A stretch of 64,000 nucleotides of DNA from Miscanthus floridulus (lineage: Eukaryota; Streptophyta; Magnoliopsida; Poales; Poaceae): positions 106,027,611-106,091,610 of the forward strand of contig NC_089595.1 in NCBI RefSeq assembly GCF_019320115.1, read 5' to 3'. Position numbers and translations under genes: made by a program. A model generated the notes under the pieces. That model was given only the letters and a program-made list of their open reading frames with translations, searched no databases and was not told where the DNA came from. Of this stretch, positions 22,740-34,869 are shown in pieces; the first letter of the stretch is position 1, and each line of letters opens with the position of its first letter.

Positions 22740-25700
22740 TTTTTACCGAACCCCATTACCATTCGCCGTCGTAGCCTTCTTCTTCCTCTTGCCAACCCTA
22801 ATACCTCCAAAATCATCACCAATCACTCCTCCACCGTATCCGCTCTCATCAGCAAGGCCGGATTCATGGTGAAAAGTGACACCCAGAAGAAAGCTGGAGT
22901 CATGGCGAAGGAGTGGTGGAAGTCAAGAAGCAACGAGCAGACCATCGAAGACCTCGTCATCATGGGAGTACTCCACAACAAGGAACTCGCAGGATAGCGT
23001 GTGCCGGAGGGCGAGGGGTACCCCGATCCACAACCAGGTGAGATTGTGGTTTTCGAATATTTCTTCAAGTGGGGTTTTGGGGTTCTAGTGCACCCTTTCC
23101 TTCAGGGGCTCTGTCTATATTACGAGATTGGGATTTGCAATCTGCATCCCAACTCGATTCTTCTTGTCTCCACCTTCATTCATCTTTGCGAAGCATATGG
23201 CGGCTTCCAGCCCCATTTCGACTTCTTTCGCCATCTTTTCTGTCTACGAAAAAAGGAAGCAGCGGCTCGAAGATAGCTAGAGGTGTGTACCTCAACCTTC
23301 GTGATGGGATGAAGGCCCAGTACCTGCACTGCCCTTGGAACACGACGCTTGATGACTGGTACAAGAAGTGGTTCTACATCCACGAAGAGTTGAACACGAT
23401 CACACTGTGCGATGTGGGTTCATTCTGGAGAAGAGGACCAGCTGGTCGGAGAAGCCCGAGCACCTGAAACAGATCCCAGAACTACTTGGGATGATCCCAT
23501 GGAAGAAACTAGAAGGTCCAAGCGTGGTCTAGAACTTCATCAGCCAAAGGATCCAGCCCTGCCAGAGGAGGGTACATCCCAGCTACGAGTACCAAGGTAG
23601 CGCAGACCCAATGAGGACTAGGCAAGAGGCGCTTGACAAGATTGAAATCAGAGCCAGAATTGGAGAGCTATTTAACTTAGCTGATCCAAATTATGTCAGA
23701 TTGAGCGACATCGAGCACGCTTTCAAGCTCGCCCGACCTCCCCCAAAGGTAAATCATTCTGCCTTTTACCCATAGTTTTATGTTGTAACAGAAACTTACT
23801 GTGTTATCTCCTTTGTGTTTCCTAGATTAATGGTCGGGATAGAGCAACAGTGTTTGTATCGCCACCCCCTGGTGTAGATTGGCCGCAAGTTGCCGGCCCA
23901 ACCGCCCAGACCAGCACCAGGATCGAAGACGTGGACTGGGTCATGCTCGGAGTTGGAGAAGAGGCGGCGGCCAAGGCTGCTGGTAAGTGGCCGGTGGCCA
24001 GCAAGCGTCGTTAGGCGATCTTCACTCTGTCGGATGATGACACAGAGGAGGGAGAGAACATAGACATCTTCTGCCTCGTCCCTCGAAAGAGGAGGAGGCA
24101 ACTGGAGTCGACGGAGCAAGGCGGCTCCTCCGTGCCGGTGAAACCCACATCGCCGACCACTACAGTGCAAAGGACAAGCGGTGGAGGGGTCGAGCACCAA
24201 GCCCCAGCATCGGTGCTAGATGTAGAGGGAGACCAGGTGTCACCCACACAGCATGTGGAGCAAGCACGGCCAAAGAGATGTGCCTTTGCCACATCATTCC
24301 ACGCTTCCAATATGTAAGTATTAGTAACTTTGATGTAAGCTTGCATTTTTTATTGATTATGGTTGCCTTCTGAACCATATCTCGGATACACTAGGTCGGT
24401 GTCCACCAAAAATCCGGATCAACTAGCCGGGAGCGGCATGGCTCCGCCGACAATTACAGAGAAGACTGCCCAGCAGCCGGCCATGGAGGAAAACATAGCA
24501 GAAGGTCCACCAGAGCCTCAGACCATAAGCGGTCAGACAATAGTCCCCGAGCAGGGGGTCGAGGGAAGAGTCGAGCCAAGCACAAGTGCTTTGAACACTA
24601 ACCCTGCTGAGGGCGACACTTCAGCACCAAGGATAATGGGTCAGACCGAGGAGCAGCAGCCGAAGATGATAGCACAGAGCACGTTTGTCGATGCTATGGC
24701 CCGTGGGAAGGCCATAGTGATCGCAGAAGCTGCAAACTCCGGACCAGCACCGCTACCTGAAGAAGAGGCCAAAGAGGACGAAGTAGAAGAGGTCCTAGGT
24801 CGTCCACAGGACACGCGACAACATGTATATGTGTCGCGCTGGCGAAACGACCAATGGGTTGTTCATGAGGAAATCCCAGAGGTCGAAGAAACCAAGAAGG
24901 TCGAACTAGCGGCAAAACAACTGGTGACAAAGGTCTAGGTATGTTTTGCTTCATCACCTGATCTTGCTGTGTAGTCAAACTTTCTTACTTAGCTTTTTGC
25001 ACATAGGACTTAACGAAGACCATAAGGTACCGTAAGAAATTCTTCGACCAGATCGAGGGGATCACTGCAAGCAATAAAGAACTGGTGGCCAAAGTGGAAT
25101 GCTTGCGCCACCAACTTAAAGCCGCCAATCATGAGAGGACGGAGCAAGAGGCGCAGAACCAGAACCTGGTCATCCAGCTCAGTAACAAAGAGCAGGAAAG
25201 AACAAGTAGTCACTTTATCACAACGAGTGCATGACAAGTGTTGTTGCATTGTTGGTAGTAACAGCTGTAGTGTAGGCTTAGAAGCCGAAGTAGCCCGTCT
25301 CTGAGAAGAGAATAGCCATGCGGTCGTAGAGTGTGATCGCCTAAAGGAGGACAACAAGAAACTGGCGCACGACCAGTCGCAGCTCCGGGACCACATGACC
25401 AAGATGAAAGAGGAACTAAAAAGTAAGTGTTCCAGACCCCCTTGCTCACTTTTGTTGCCCACCTTATCTTATCATGGCATGACGTTTTAATGTCTTGTGC
25501 GATTTGCAGTTGTAAAAGTCAATGCCAAGAAGCATCTGGAAGCCATGATAAAAGACCGTGACGGCTGGAAAGCGTAGTGCCAAGAGATCACCAAGGATCG
25601 GGACGCATGGAAGAACCGGTGCCAGGAAGTGGCAACGGGCATTTTGCCAGTCCTCAACCTTATCGATCCAGCGCTTACAGAGGACGTGCCAAGGACGCCA

Positions 25701-26130
25701 CAGCTCGGACTGGTCGATAGATGCCAAAAGGCATGGGGATGGTTCCAAGAGTTCGTGAAGGAGGCGGGTGAGTACATAGGCGCACATGTACTAAGCATGG
25801 TGCGTGCTCACTACCCCTTGATTGATCTCAAATGCCTGGAGGCTGGATACCCGAAGGAGGTAGATCTAGATAAGGCTGAGGAGCTTCGAATGACCCAGCT
25901 GGACTTGTCAGCAAAAATAATTGGCGACATTAACCTGTGTGGAGGTGGGATAGCACCTGTACAGGGTACGCCATCAACAAGTTAGCTGGAAGCGCCATTA
26001 GTTTTAAGCCAACCAGTGAAGCCTACGGTCTCGACTAGCCAGGCATCGGCGGGGCCATCTTCTTCAGCTCAACCAGTACAAGAGTCCCTGAGACTCGAGC
26101 ATGATGTCAGGACCAGCGAGCAGCAGGTGC
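22740..26130 (+). pseudogene. element B antisense ORF with intron-like gaps
   Basis: On the plus strand, opposite to gag-pol, a chain of protein-like blocks runs downstream of pol. The first (about 22866-23750) carries the 'putative gypsy type transposon' domain, with WWKSRSNEQTIEDLVIMGV, PHPFLQGLCLYYEIGIC-like and CPWNTTLDDWYKKWFYIHEE segments, interrupted by stops and frame changes. Later blocks are 23826-24014, 24362-24938 (acidic, Pro/Glu-rich), 25010-25210 and 25508-25985 (charged, coiled-coil-like). At least one junction looks like a true intron (CCCAAAG/GTAAAT ... TTTCCTAG/ATTAATG at 23749-23825). Antisense ORFs of this class are known in Tat elements; their role is unknown. Confidence 0.65.
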
Positions 26131-26339
26131 CACATGCCCTGACTAGCCAATAGGATAGGCTATAGCTGTAGAAGAAGATGTAGCTATGTTATTGTAAACT
26201 TAGACCTTTTCAGGCAAGCTTGTAATAACATAATTGTATATCATCATAAGTTTGTTTGTTTTGTAGAAAACGTATTTAAGCTTGGATCTCTTGTTGGTGT
26301 AACTAAGTGAGAACATGTTAGTGTTCTGTTTAGTTGTAC

Positions 26340-26640
26340 CAGTTTAGTCGACACGTCATCTTGACAGGTTTGTATGGCCCTGGTTTAGCCTGTGGTTGGA
26401 GTGTGAGGTGTGTAGCCTGTGCACACGTAGACGCAGACAAGTCAAACCAGAGAGGACCTGCTGATCACCCATAGCGTAGAGAGTAGATCCCATGCACGCA
26501 TTGGGAGGAACCGGAGACAGGGCCTGCTCCGAAAACCCGGAAAGGAATGGTGGTCGGTTTTGACTGGTTGAGTTGGAATAACAATAGACTTTGAAGTGAC
26601 ACATTAGAGTGGTCGGGGAAATCATAATAGCTTTATTGAA
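26340..26640. repeat. element B post-pol tail segment
   Basis: Non-coding stretch just past the end of pol on the minus strand. It is repeated in diverged form, same orientation, at about 34615-34870 (shared AGCCTGTGCAC, CACCCATA and GAAGACAGGGCC-like motifs), showing that element B contains two copies of its tail. Confidence 0.6.
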
Positions 26641-26689
26641 TTAAATCAAAAGTACAAGAGGAGTACATATCTTAGTAGTTAAGCATAGA

Positions 26690-28460
26690 AACGCCTAAGC
26701 TTGTCGATGTGCCATGAATTGGGTACGTCTGTACCGTCCAGGTGAGATAACCTATAAGACGTTGGTCGTGTAACCTCCTTGACCATGAAGGGCCCTTCCC
26801 ATGGAGTTGCGAGTTTGTGGACACTAGCCTAATTTGTCTTCCACTTTAGGACCAGGTCTCTAACCACGAAGAACCGCTCCTTAACGTTCTTGTTGTAGTA
26901 CCTACGCAAAACAGCAAGGTATTTGACTGTACATACGCAAGAATCGAGTCGCTTATCTTCTGCACTATTCACTTCTAGCTCTCGCGCTTCATTGGCCTTG
27001 TCTTCGTTGAAGTTCTCCACCTGTGCTGATCTAAAGGCTATATCTGCTGGGAGTACTGCCTCAGCACCGTAAACCATAAAGTATGGAGATACGCCGATAT
27101 TGCGACTGGGCTGGGTTCTGAGGCCCTAGACTACGGCTGGTAACTCTTTGAGCTATCTTCTGGGAGCTTTGTCATTTTCTCTATACATCCTCTTCTTAAG
27201 TGCGTCCAAGATCATACCATTCGCCCACTCGACCTGTCCATTGGCTCTAGGGTGTGCCACTGAGACGTATTTTACCACTATGCTCCTTTCATCGCAGAAG
27301 TCCCAAAAAACGTTCCCGATGAACTGAGTACCCAGATCAGTGATGATGCTATTGGGTATGCCGAAATGGTGGATGACCTGGTCGATGAACATGACAGCCT
27401 TTTCTGAAGATGCCAGTACCAGAGGCATGTACTCTATCCACTTAGAAAATTTGTCGATCAGCACAAAGACACATGTAAATTTCCCAGGAGCCGGTTTGAA
27501 GGGCCCGATCTTATCCAGTCCCCAGCATGCGAAGGGCCAAGAGGCTGGTATTGTCTGGATCTCATGTGCCGGTACGTGGATTCTCTTGGCGAAGAACTGA
27601 CAACCCTCATAATGGCGGACTAGCTTCTCTGCATCGGCTACAGCTGAAGGCCAATAGAACTCTGCTCGAAAAGCCTTGCCAACCAGCGTTCTTGAGGCTG
27701 TGTGGTTGCCGTAGGAGCCAGAATGGATTTGGTCTAGGAGATGTTCGCCGTCCTCCTGGGTTATACACTTCATCAAAATTTCCTCCTTTGCGTTCTTGCG
27801 CCATAATTTGCCATCAACGAGTAGATACTGCTTACTGCGACGCATCAGGCGTTTGTTTTCTGTCCGATCAGTGTAACCGCTGCCATCTATCAGGTACTTG
27901 ATGAAAGGTACTCTCCAGTCAGGCTCATTAGTGGTCGGAGGTGGCTCAGTGGTGCTTGACGCCGGAACCGTAGCCACCAATAGCTGGTCTGGAGGCTTGT
28001 CGACCGTGGAATCTTCCTCTTCGATGGAAGGCGTGAGCAGGTCTTGAACGAATATGCCATGTGGGACTTTGGCTCGGGATGATCCTAACTTTGACAGCGC
28101 ATCTGCTGTTTGATTTTTGTCTCGGACCACATGTGTGTACTCGATGCCGTAGAACTTGCCTTCTAGCTTTCTGATCGATTTGCAGTATGCATCCATCTTT
28201 TCGCTGGTCATGTCCCAGTCCTTGTTGAGCTGGTTGATGACCAGAGCCGAGTCTCCGTAGACATAGAGACGTTTGACACCGAGCTCGACCGCAATGCGCA
28301 AACCATGTAGGCATGCTTCGTACTCGGTGGCGTTATTAGATGTTGGGAAATAAATCCTGAGGACATACCGGAGCTGCTCCTTGGATGGTGACATGAAAAG
28401 GACTCCTGCTCCTACGCCGTCGATGTTGAGAGAGCCGTCAAAGTACATCTTCCAATACTC
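26690..28460 (-). pseudogene. element B RNase H and integrase region
   Basis: The longest open piece (28448-27153, 431 aa) begins with an RNase H domain (YFDGSLN, NATEYEACLHGLR, VYGDSALVINQ, DKNQTADALSKL). An integrase follows: HHCC-like zinc region, then the catalytic core with GLDKIGPF (D), ITDLGTQF (D) and NGQVEWANG (E). The zinc knuckle has RHYEGC where family members have a Cys before EGC, so one zinc ligand is lost. Downstream of 27153 the frame continues to about 26690 (MVYGAEAVLPADI...) but is broken by stops near 27150, 27128 and 26826. The RNase H/integrase could not be made intact from this copy. Confidence 0.85.
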
Positions 28461-28779
28461 ATCGGGCCCCTGAGAGGGAGGTGTGCTTAAGTCTGTCCAC
28501 TCAACGATGAAATCAACGAGTGCCTAAGACTTGATTGTAGTATGGCTTGCAAATTCCAAAGAGAAAGGGCATAGCTCCATTGCCCATTTGACGATGCGCC
28601 CATTCGCATCTTTGTTACAAATAATGTCTCATAGAGAGTACTCGGTCATGACCACCACACGATATCCGTCGAAGTAATGTTTTTCAAGATGTTATCAGTA
28701 TGGCATAGATCAGTTTCTGAATCTGTGGGTACCTGGTCTTGGATTCATTGAGTACCTCACTGATGAAATAGATTGGTCA

Positions 28780-29870
28780 CTATACCTTGTAGGCATGGCT
28801 AGGCTCATCGTGCTCGACCACCCTAGCAGTGGAGACCACCCGATTAGTTGCCGCAATGTAAAGTAGGAGAGTTTCATCTTCTCTGGGAGCAGTGAGGACC
28901 GGAGGTGATGTAAGGTATTGTTTTAGCTGTGTGAAGGCAGCGTCTGCTTCCTCCGACCACTCAAACTTCTCGGATGCTTTGAGCAGCTTGAAAAATGGTA
29001 GTCTTTTTTCTCCTAATCTTGATATAAAACGACTGAGAGCAGCCATGCATTCGGTAAGCTTCTGGACATCATTCACCTTTTTGGGTGGCTTCATGTCTAA
29101 GACAGCCTTGACTTTCTCCGGGTTAGGGCGTATGCTGTTGTAACTGACGACGTTGCCAAGCAGTATACCAGAAGGAACACCAAAGATGCACTTCTTTGGG
29201 TTTAATTTCCATTAGAATGTATTAAGGCTACAAAGGTGCGTTCTAGGTTGTCAACAAGGGTATGTGCTTCCTTGGTTTTGACAACTACATCATCAACATA
29301 AGCCTCGATGAGGTCGTCTTTTATCTTATCTTTGAGGCAGGCCTGTATGGCATGTTGGTAGGTAGCCCTGGCATTCTTGAGCCTGAACGACATGGTCGTG
29401 TAGCAGTAGGCGCCGAAAGGCATGATAAAAGATGTCTTGATCTGATCGTCCTTTTTAGAGCGATCTGGTGATAACCAGAGTAGCAATCGAGAAAGGAAAG
29501 CAGCTCACAACCGGCGGTTGAATCTACGACCTCGTCTATGCGAGGTAAGCCGAAGGGGTCCTTAGGGCAGTGTTTGTTGAGATCAGTGTAATCAACGCAT
29601 ATTCTCCATTCATTATTATTTTTGCGCACAAGAACCGGGTTGGCTAACCACTCCGGATGATACACTTCTTTGATAAATCCGGCTACCAAAAGCCATGTAA
29701 CTTCTACCCTAATCGCCTCCTTCTTATCGCGAGCAAACCGTCGTAGCTTCTGCTTGATAGGTTTGGCCTTGCCGTTGACATTCAAGGAGTGCTCGATCAA
29801 GTTCTGAGGTACACCGGGCATGTCAGCAAGTTTCCATGTGAATACGTCCATGTTGCTCCTCAAGAACCTA
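28780..29870 (-). pseudogene. element B reverse transcriptase region
   Basis: The RT fingers/palm segment (29863-29460) contains RRFARDKKEAIRVEV, WRICVDYTDLNKHCPKD and FLDCYSGYHQI. A frameshift near 29455 moves the frame to 29486-29202, which has FGAYCYTTMSFRLKNARATY and the catalytic EAYVDDVVVKT motif at about 29281-29307, so YVDD is kept. The connection domain (LGEKRLPFFKLLK, PPVLTAPREDETL) is at 29094-28780, followed by stops up to 28450. The enzyme would copy element RNA to DNA in the cytoplasmic particle, but this copy is frame-broken. Confidence 0.85.
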
Positions 29871-29884
29871 ATGAGCGTGTCTTC

Positions 29885-30640
29885 CTATTTGGGATCTAGG
29901 TTGGCCCCGATAAGGGCCATTTTGCTGGGATCACCGTCGACCAGCTGGATCACCTTGTGCTCCTTAGATTTGATGTTCTTGCGTGGAGCCTCGAGCTTTG
30001 GGATCTCCAGGTGGTCGGCTGAGGTCTTCTTGGCGTCGAGCATGGTCTTAGCCATGCAAATAGAGAGGTCGTGAGCCTCTGCTATTTTGAAGCTGTCGTC
30101 CTCGCAGGTATAAGCTGCGTATACGTTGCCCCTGAGAGTTAGAACTCCTTTCTCGGTAGGCATCTTGAGCACCAAATACCTATAATTAGGTATGGCCATG
30201 AACTTGGTGAGCGATGGTCGACCAAGGATAGCATGGTAGGTGCTGTCGAAGTCAGCGACCACAAAGTTGACGTAGTCGGTGCGGAAGTGGTCTGGGGTCC
30301 CAAACTGCACAGGTAGCATGATCTGCCTGAGAGGTGTAGAGCTCTATCTGGGGAGAACACCCTAGAACTGTGCCTCATATAGCTTGAGATCTGCCTGGGT
30401 TATCTTTAGGGCTGGAAGACTGTTCTTGAACAGTATATCGATGGAGCTGCCGCCGTTAATCAGCACTCTATCGAACTGAACTTTGTTGATACAAGGATCG
30501 AGGACCAGGGGAAAACATCTTAGTTCAGGTATTGCGGCCCATTGGTCCTTTCTACTGAAGGAGATCTCACGGTGAGACCATGGAGGGAGCCATGGATCGG
30601 CGATGAGGTTGTTGGTGTTGGCCACGTTCAAACAGGCGCG
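29885..30640 (-). pseudogene. element B protease region
   Basis: Minus-strand pieces 30631-30362 and 30319-29885 match the gypsy aspartic protease and its flank. The active-site loop reads LINGGSSIDIL; in functional relatives the residue before GGS is the catalytic Asp, here Asn, so the protease is predicted inactive. The ILGRPSLTKF motif follows as expected. A stop separates the two pieces. Confidence 0.75.
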
Positions 30641-33055
30641 AGCGAGCAGCTTGCGTTCTCATTTGGTCTCGATGGAAACTTTGCCTCCAATGATGGTGTG
30701 CACGCGATCGGTTGGCTTGACGTACTTGTGATGAGGATCTGCGTCTTCATCGTCGTTGTCCTCGTTACACTGTTCCCCTACGTCGTTAGGCTTGGCAGAT
30801 GTATCCAGAGCCTGTTGACGCGTGTAGATAGACTTGAGAACGTGGCAATTCTCCATGGTATGGTTTGACTTGGGATGGAGCTAGCAGGGCCCTTTCAATG
30901 CTTTGACGTAGTCTTCTTTGTAGTTACGATGTCCGCCACCTTTTTTAACGGTGTTGATCTCGCCGTCGTCTTCCCGAGCACGCTTGCCCCTGTAATCGTC
31001 ACGGCGGTTACACTGCTGATTACGTTGGTCGCGGTGGTCGTGGGAGTCGTTGCGCTGGTTGCGGCGGTCAAAATTGTCGTTTCGACCACGGTTGCCGTGG
31101 TAGTCGTCGCGGTGTGGAGGGTGGTCAGAGCATGGAACCCTTGCTGCTTCTTCAATAATTATCTTTTTAGTGTCATCGATGTCCGCATATTTCTTAGCAG
31201 TGGCCAGGAGCGCTGTGACTAATTCCGGTCTCTTGCGGAGGAGCTTATCTCTTAGGGCGTCGTGGAAGCAGAGGCCAGGGATGAAAGCCTCGATTGCCTT
31301 GTTGTCGGAGATTGACGGGACCTTGATGTGCTTCTCCAAGAAATGCCGGACGTACTCGCGCAGTGGCTTGTCTTTCCAATCTCGAATCCGCTGTAGATCA
31401 TATTTGTTGTCTGGTTGCTCGCAAGTAGCAATGAAGTTGTCGATGGAAGCTTGCTTGAGCTCCTGCCAAGAATCAAAGTAGTTCGCCAGCAAGCTGACTA
31501 GCCATTGGTGGCCTACATGGCCAACGGCGACTGAGAAGTAATTAGACATGACATGCTCGTCAGCCATGGCTGATCTGCATGCGGTTTCATAGAGCATAAC
31601 CCATAATTCAGGGTTCTCCTTGCCGTCGTACTTCTGAAGCTTCTCGAGCTTGAAGTTCTTGGGCCATATGACTTGGCGAAGGTGAGAAGTAAACTACTTC
31701 AAACCCGAAGGGCCATGGGTAGTATCGTATTCCATACGGCGATGGCTTTCGTGTGATGCACGATCGTGGGCTCTCTGGTTGATGCGATCATGCAGATCGC
31801 GTTCTCCGAGGTAATGGCGAAGATCGTTATTGCCATCACAGCGATCCCGGTTGCCACCCTGGTTAACTCTGCGACCGTAGATATCACGGCGATTGTTATG
31901 GTTGTCTCGGCAGTTGTCGTCCTGGTAGTTGTGGCGGTTGTCGTCCCGACCACCATCATGGCCACCGTTTTTGCCTTGACGGTTGTCTGAGGGGTCATTA
32001 TTGCGCGAGCCACATTGGTTGAGTGGCTGTGAGTGACTTGAGTACTGGCGGCTATGGCTTGACTCGACTGAGATGGATGGAGCCCGGGCTTGATTTACAA
32101 TCTCTGCGGTCTAAGCCATAGCAGCCGTCAGATAAGCTTGTATATCATCGCGAACTGCCTGGGTTTCCGAGGTATTGGGTAGTCGTTGCATTGTCGCCAT
32201 AGCAACAGCTACGTTGGTGCTTGGAGTCCTGAAGACCTGTTTGTCCCCCACCCTGTCAAAGGCATTGTTAAGGTCGCGTGGCTGGACCCTTATGCGTCGT
32301 GCCTCCTCTTCTGCCTCGGCTTCGATTTGTCAGCGATTAAGCCAGTCAATATTGCGTGCTTCGTGTGCAAGCCTTTCTTGTTCTATTTCGCCAACTGTCA
32401 GTGGTTCGTCATTGCTGACAACATTGATCAAGTCCCCTCGCCTTGGTTGGAAACACGGGAATTGTGGGAACCCCGGGGCGTGGTCTGGGATATCCAGATC
32501 ATATTCAATGCCTTCATCGTCATGATGCTAGAGCTTGGTGTGGACGGAGACATTAGATGCGATGCTAGACGAAGAGCTGGAGCCACCCTCTTGAACTGTG
32601 TGGACGGATTCTTCTCGATAATCCTCAATCCGGACCATGTTGATGAGATTGCGTAGGCCGTAGGGCTGGGCCTGGTAGTTCTCCGTCGAGGCTTCGTACT
32701 CGGAGAGCCGGAGACCCATCGTGGAGGCTGGCCGGCGACGAGCGGAGCGCCCTTTAGGAATAGATGTGACCACGAGATCCGTACCGAGTCATGCAGGACG
32801 ACTGGCCTAAGCTGATCGGGTAGATCTGTTGTGGGTAGCGGTTACCTGCTCATTAGGTTGACTTTGAATTGAACTTACCAGAGCTAGGGTTTCAGCAAGT
32901 TTGGTGCCGACCCAATCAATGGAGTCGAGCAGGTCGGTGTTGTCGATCTGCTTCCCTTTGTAGCGAGGAAGCGGACGACGGGTTGTCGGCATGGCTGAAG
33001 ACGATGCACCACTATCATGCTCGGGGACTGCTCTGACCACTAGGGGTATGCCCAT
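30641..33055 (-). pseudogene. element B gag
   Basis: Read on the minus strand, gag starts in the frame containing MPTTRRPLPRYKGKQ (about 32996). It passes a low-complexity Arg/Asp/His-rich part (31.7-32.0 kb), then the capsid-like domain at 31597-30881 (MLYETACRSAMADEHV; AFIPGLCFHDALRDKLL; YADIDDTKKI), then an Arg/Asp/Asn-rich nucleocapsid-like tail (NRRDDYRGKRARED). The frame is broken in several places. The open frame reaches back into the adjoining LTR-like sequence (MGIPLVV at 33055), so no leader or primer site lies between them, which is unusual. Confidence 0.75.
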
Positions 33056-33398
33056 AATGGTAGATTGTCGATAGACGGTGCGTGTAATCAGGAACCAGAT
33101 GGTGACACAAGGCGCAGAGACATCGATTTAGACAGGTTCGGGCTATCTGATCGACGTAATACCTATGTCCTGTGTCTTTGGTGTATTGTATTGAGATGTA
33201 TCTTTTGAGGGGGACCCCTGCCTCTCCTTATATAGTCTAGAGGAGGAGGGTTACAAGTAAAGTATCCTATTTGGTAATATTACAATATCTAGTACAACTT
33301 GTAATCTTGCCGTGCACGCCTCGATCTTATGGGTCGGGCCACCTCTGATGGTGCGGCCCATGTCTTGTCTTGAGGATATCGGGGGCCATACCCCCACA
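33034..33398 (-). repeat. extra internal LTR-like copy in element B
   Basis: 365 bp clearly related to the B LTRs: TAGGGGTATGCCC, TAGATTGTCG, CCTTATATAGTC, and CCCCCACAGCTAGTCCC at the right edge. It is much more diverged from the two outer LTRs than they are from each other, and lacks about 24 bp at its gag-side end. The sequence to its right is a second copy of the element tail, so it sits as a third LTR between two internal regions. Confidence 0.7.
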
Positions 33399-33844
33399 GC
33401 TAGTCCCTGAGCGCCTTGTATCCTTCGAGTAGTGTCGTCTTGAGCTTGCCAAAAGGATGTAAGGGGCTCAAGATAAAATTTGAAAAAATATTTCCCTCGA
33501 AGTGTGCCCACTTTGACTCTGAGTCAAAAAGAGACACCATCGTCCTTGTAGAATCGGAGGTGTTTGAACCATCAAAGCGAGCATATTCACCGCAAGGTGA
33601 AGTGTGCCCACTTAGTCCCCGAGCCTGGTAGTAGGTGACGTAGGCACGTGGTGCTAGGGTCTAAAAAGAATACCCAGTTAAGTTGAGAATCCAATCGTCG
33701 TTCAGACGATATAAGATGCATCGGTAGGTGCATCGTACTCATGTAGTCCCCAAGCTTGCTGGAAGGCGAGGTATGAGCCTTGTAGCAAGGTCTAAACGAG
33801 AAAGAATATCCCAACTGTATGCGAGTCGCCAGTCGCATGTAGTT

Positions 33845-34420
33845 GAGACGCAAAGTCCCTGAGCTGTGGTCGGAGAGTGGTTGAGGCAGTCCCCAAGCAT
33901 AGGTCGAGGAGCGAGCAACGAAGTCTCTGAGCTGTGGTCGGAGAGTGGTTGAGGCAGTCCCCAAGCACAGGTCGAGGAGCGAGCAACGAAGTCTCTGAGC
34001 TGTGATCGAAGAGTGATCGAGGCAGTCCCCATGCGTAGGTCGAGAAGCGAGCGATGAAGTCTTCGAGCTATGATCGAAGAGTGATCGAGGCAGTCCCCAT
34101 GCGTAGGTCGAGAAGCGAGCAACGAAGTCCCCGAGCTGTGGTCGAAGAGTGATCGAGGTAGTCCCCGAGCGTAGGTCAAGAAGCGAGCGACGAAGTCCCC
34201 GAGCTGTGGTCGGAGAGTGATCGAGGCAGTCCCCGAGCATAGGTCGAGGAGCGAGTGACAAAGTCCCCGAGCTGTGGTCGGAGAGTGATCGAGGCAGTCC
34301 CCAAGCATAGGTCGAGGAGCGAGCGATGAAGTCCCTGAGCAGTGATCGGAGAGTGATCGAGGCAGTCCCCAAGCATAGGTCGAGGAGCGAGCGACGAAGT
34401 CCTCGAGCATAGCTCGAAAT
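33845..34420. repeat. ~67-bp tandem repeat, about eight copies
   Basis: Direct repeats of a unit around GAGGCAGTCCCCGAGCATAG and GTCGAGGAGCGAGCGACGAA, period about 67-68 bp. It lies in the tail segment right of the internal LTR-like copy and is a typical U3-proximal minisatellite of this family. Confidence 0.88.
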
Positions 34421-34869
34421 TCTTGCAATATAAATATGTAGAATGGTAGTACATGATGTACAAAATAATAAATTATGGAGAAAAAATCAGCAGTGAAGAA
34501 ACAATGTATGACGCTCAGCAGTCATTTGCAAATGAGCATGATGTGATAAAGCAGTTGGTGCTTTGTAAACATCAGTGTTAATGTGAAGTTTATGTTTATA
34601 CTTAATATAAACTGCCCGACCAGTTAGTATGTAGCTGAGTCTCCAGCCCTAGCTAGCCCGTTAAACATAACACGGGGCGCGGAGCCTGTGCACGTGTAGG
34701 AAGAACAAAGCGTCGCTAAGGAGCCGCTGCCGACCACCCATAACGCAGATGGCAGACGCTCGTGCACGTGTAGGGAGGAGCCGAAGACAGGGCCTTTTCT
34801 AGAGACATTGAGCGTCAACATGACTGGTCGAGGATTTGCATTAAGTATAGTTGTATGTTATATTTAAGA

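Noticed and set aside
33587..34463. Several 95-261 codon ORFs with repeating DHSPTTAR/ARSSTYAWGLPRSL-like peptides
   Set aside because: They are translations of the 67-bp tandem repeat in the tail of element B, which is why they are periodic and present in several frames.
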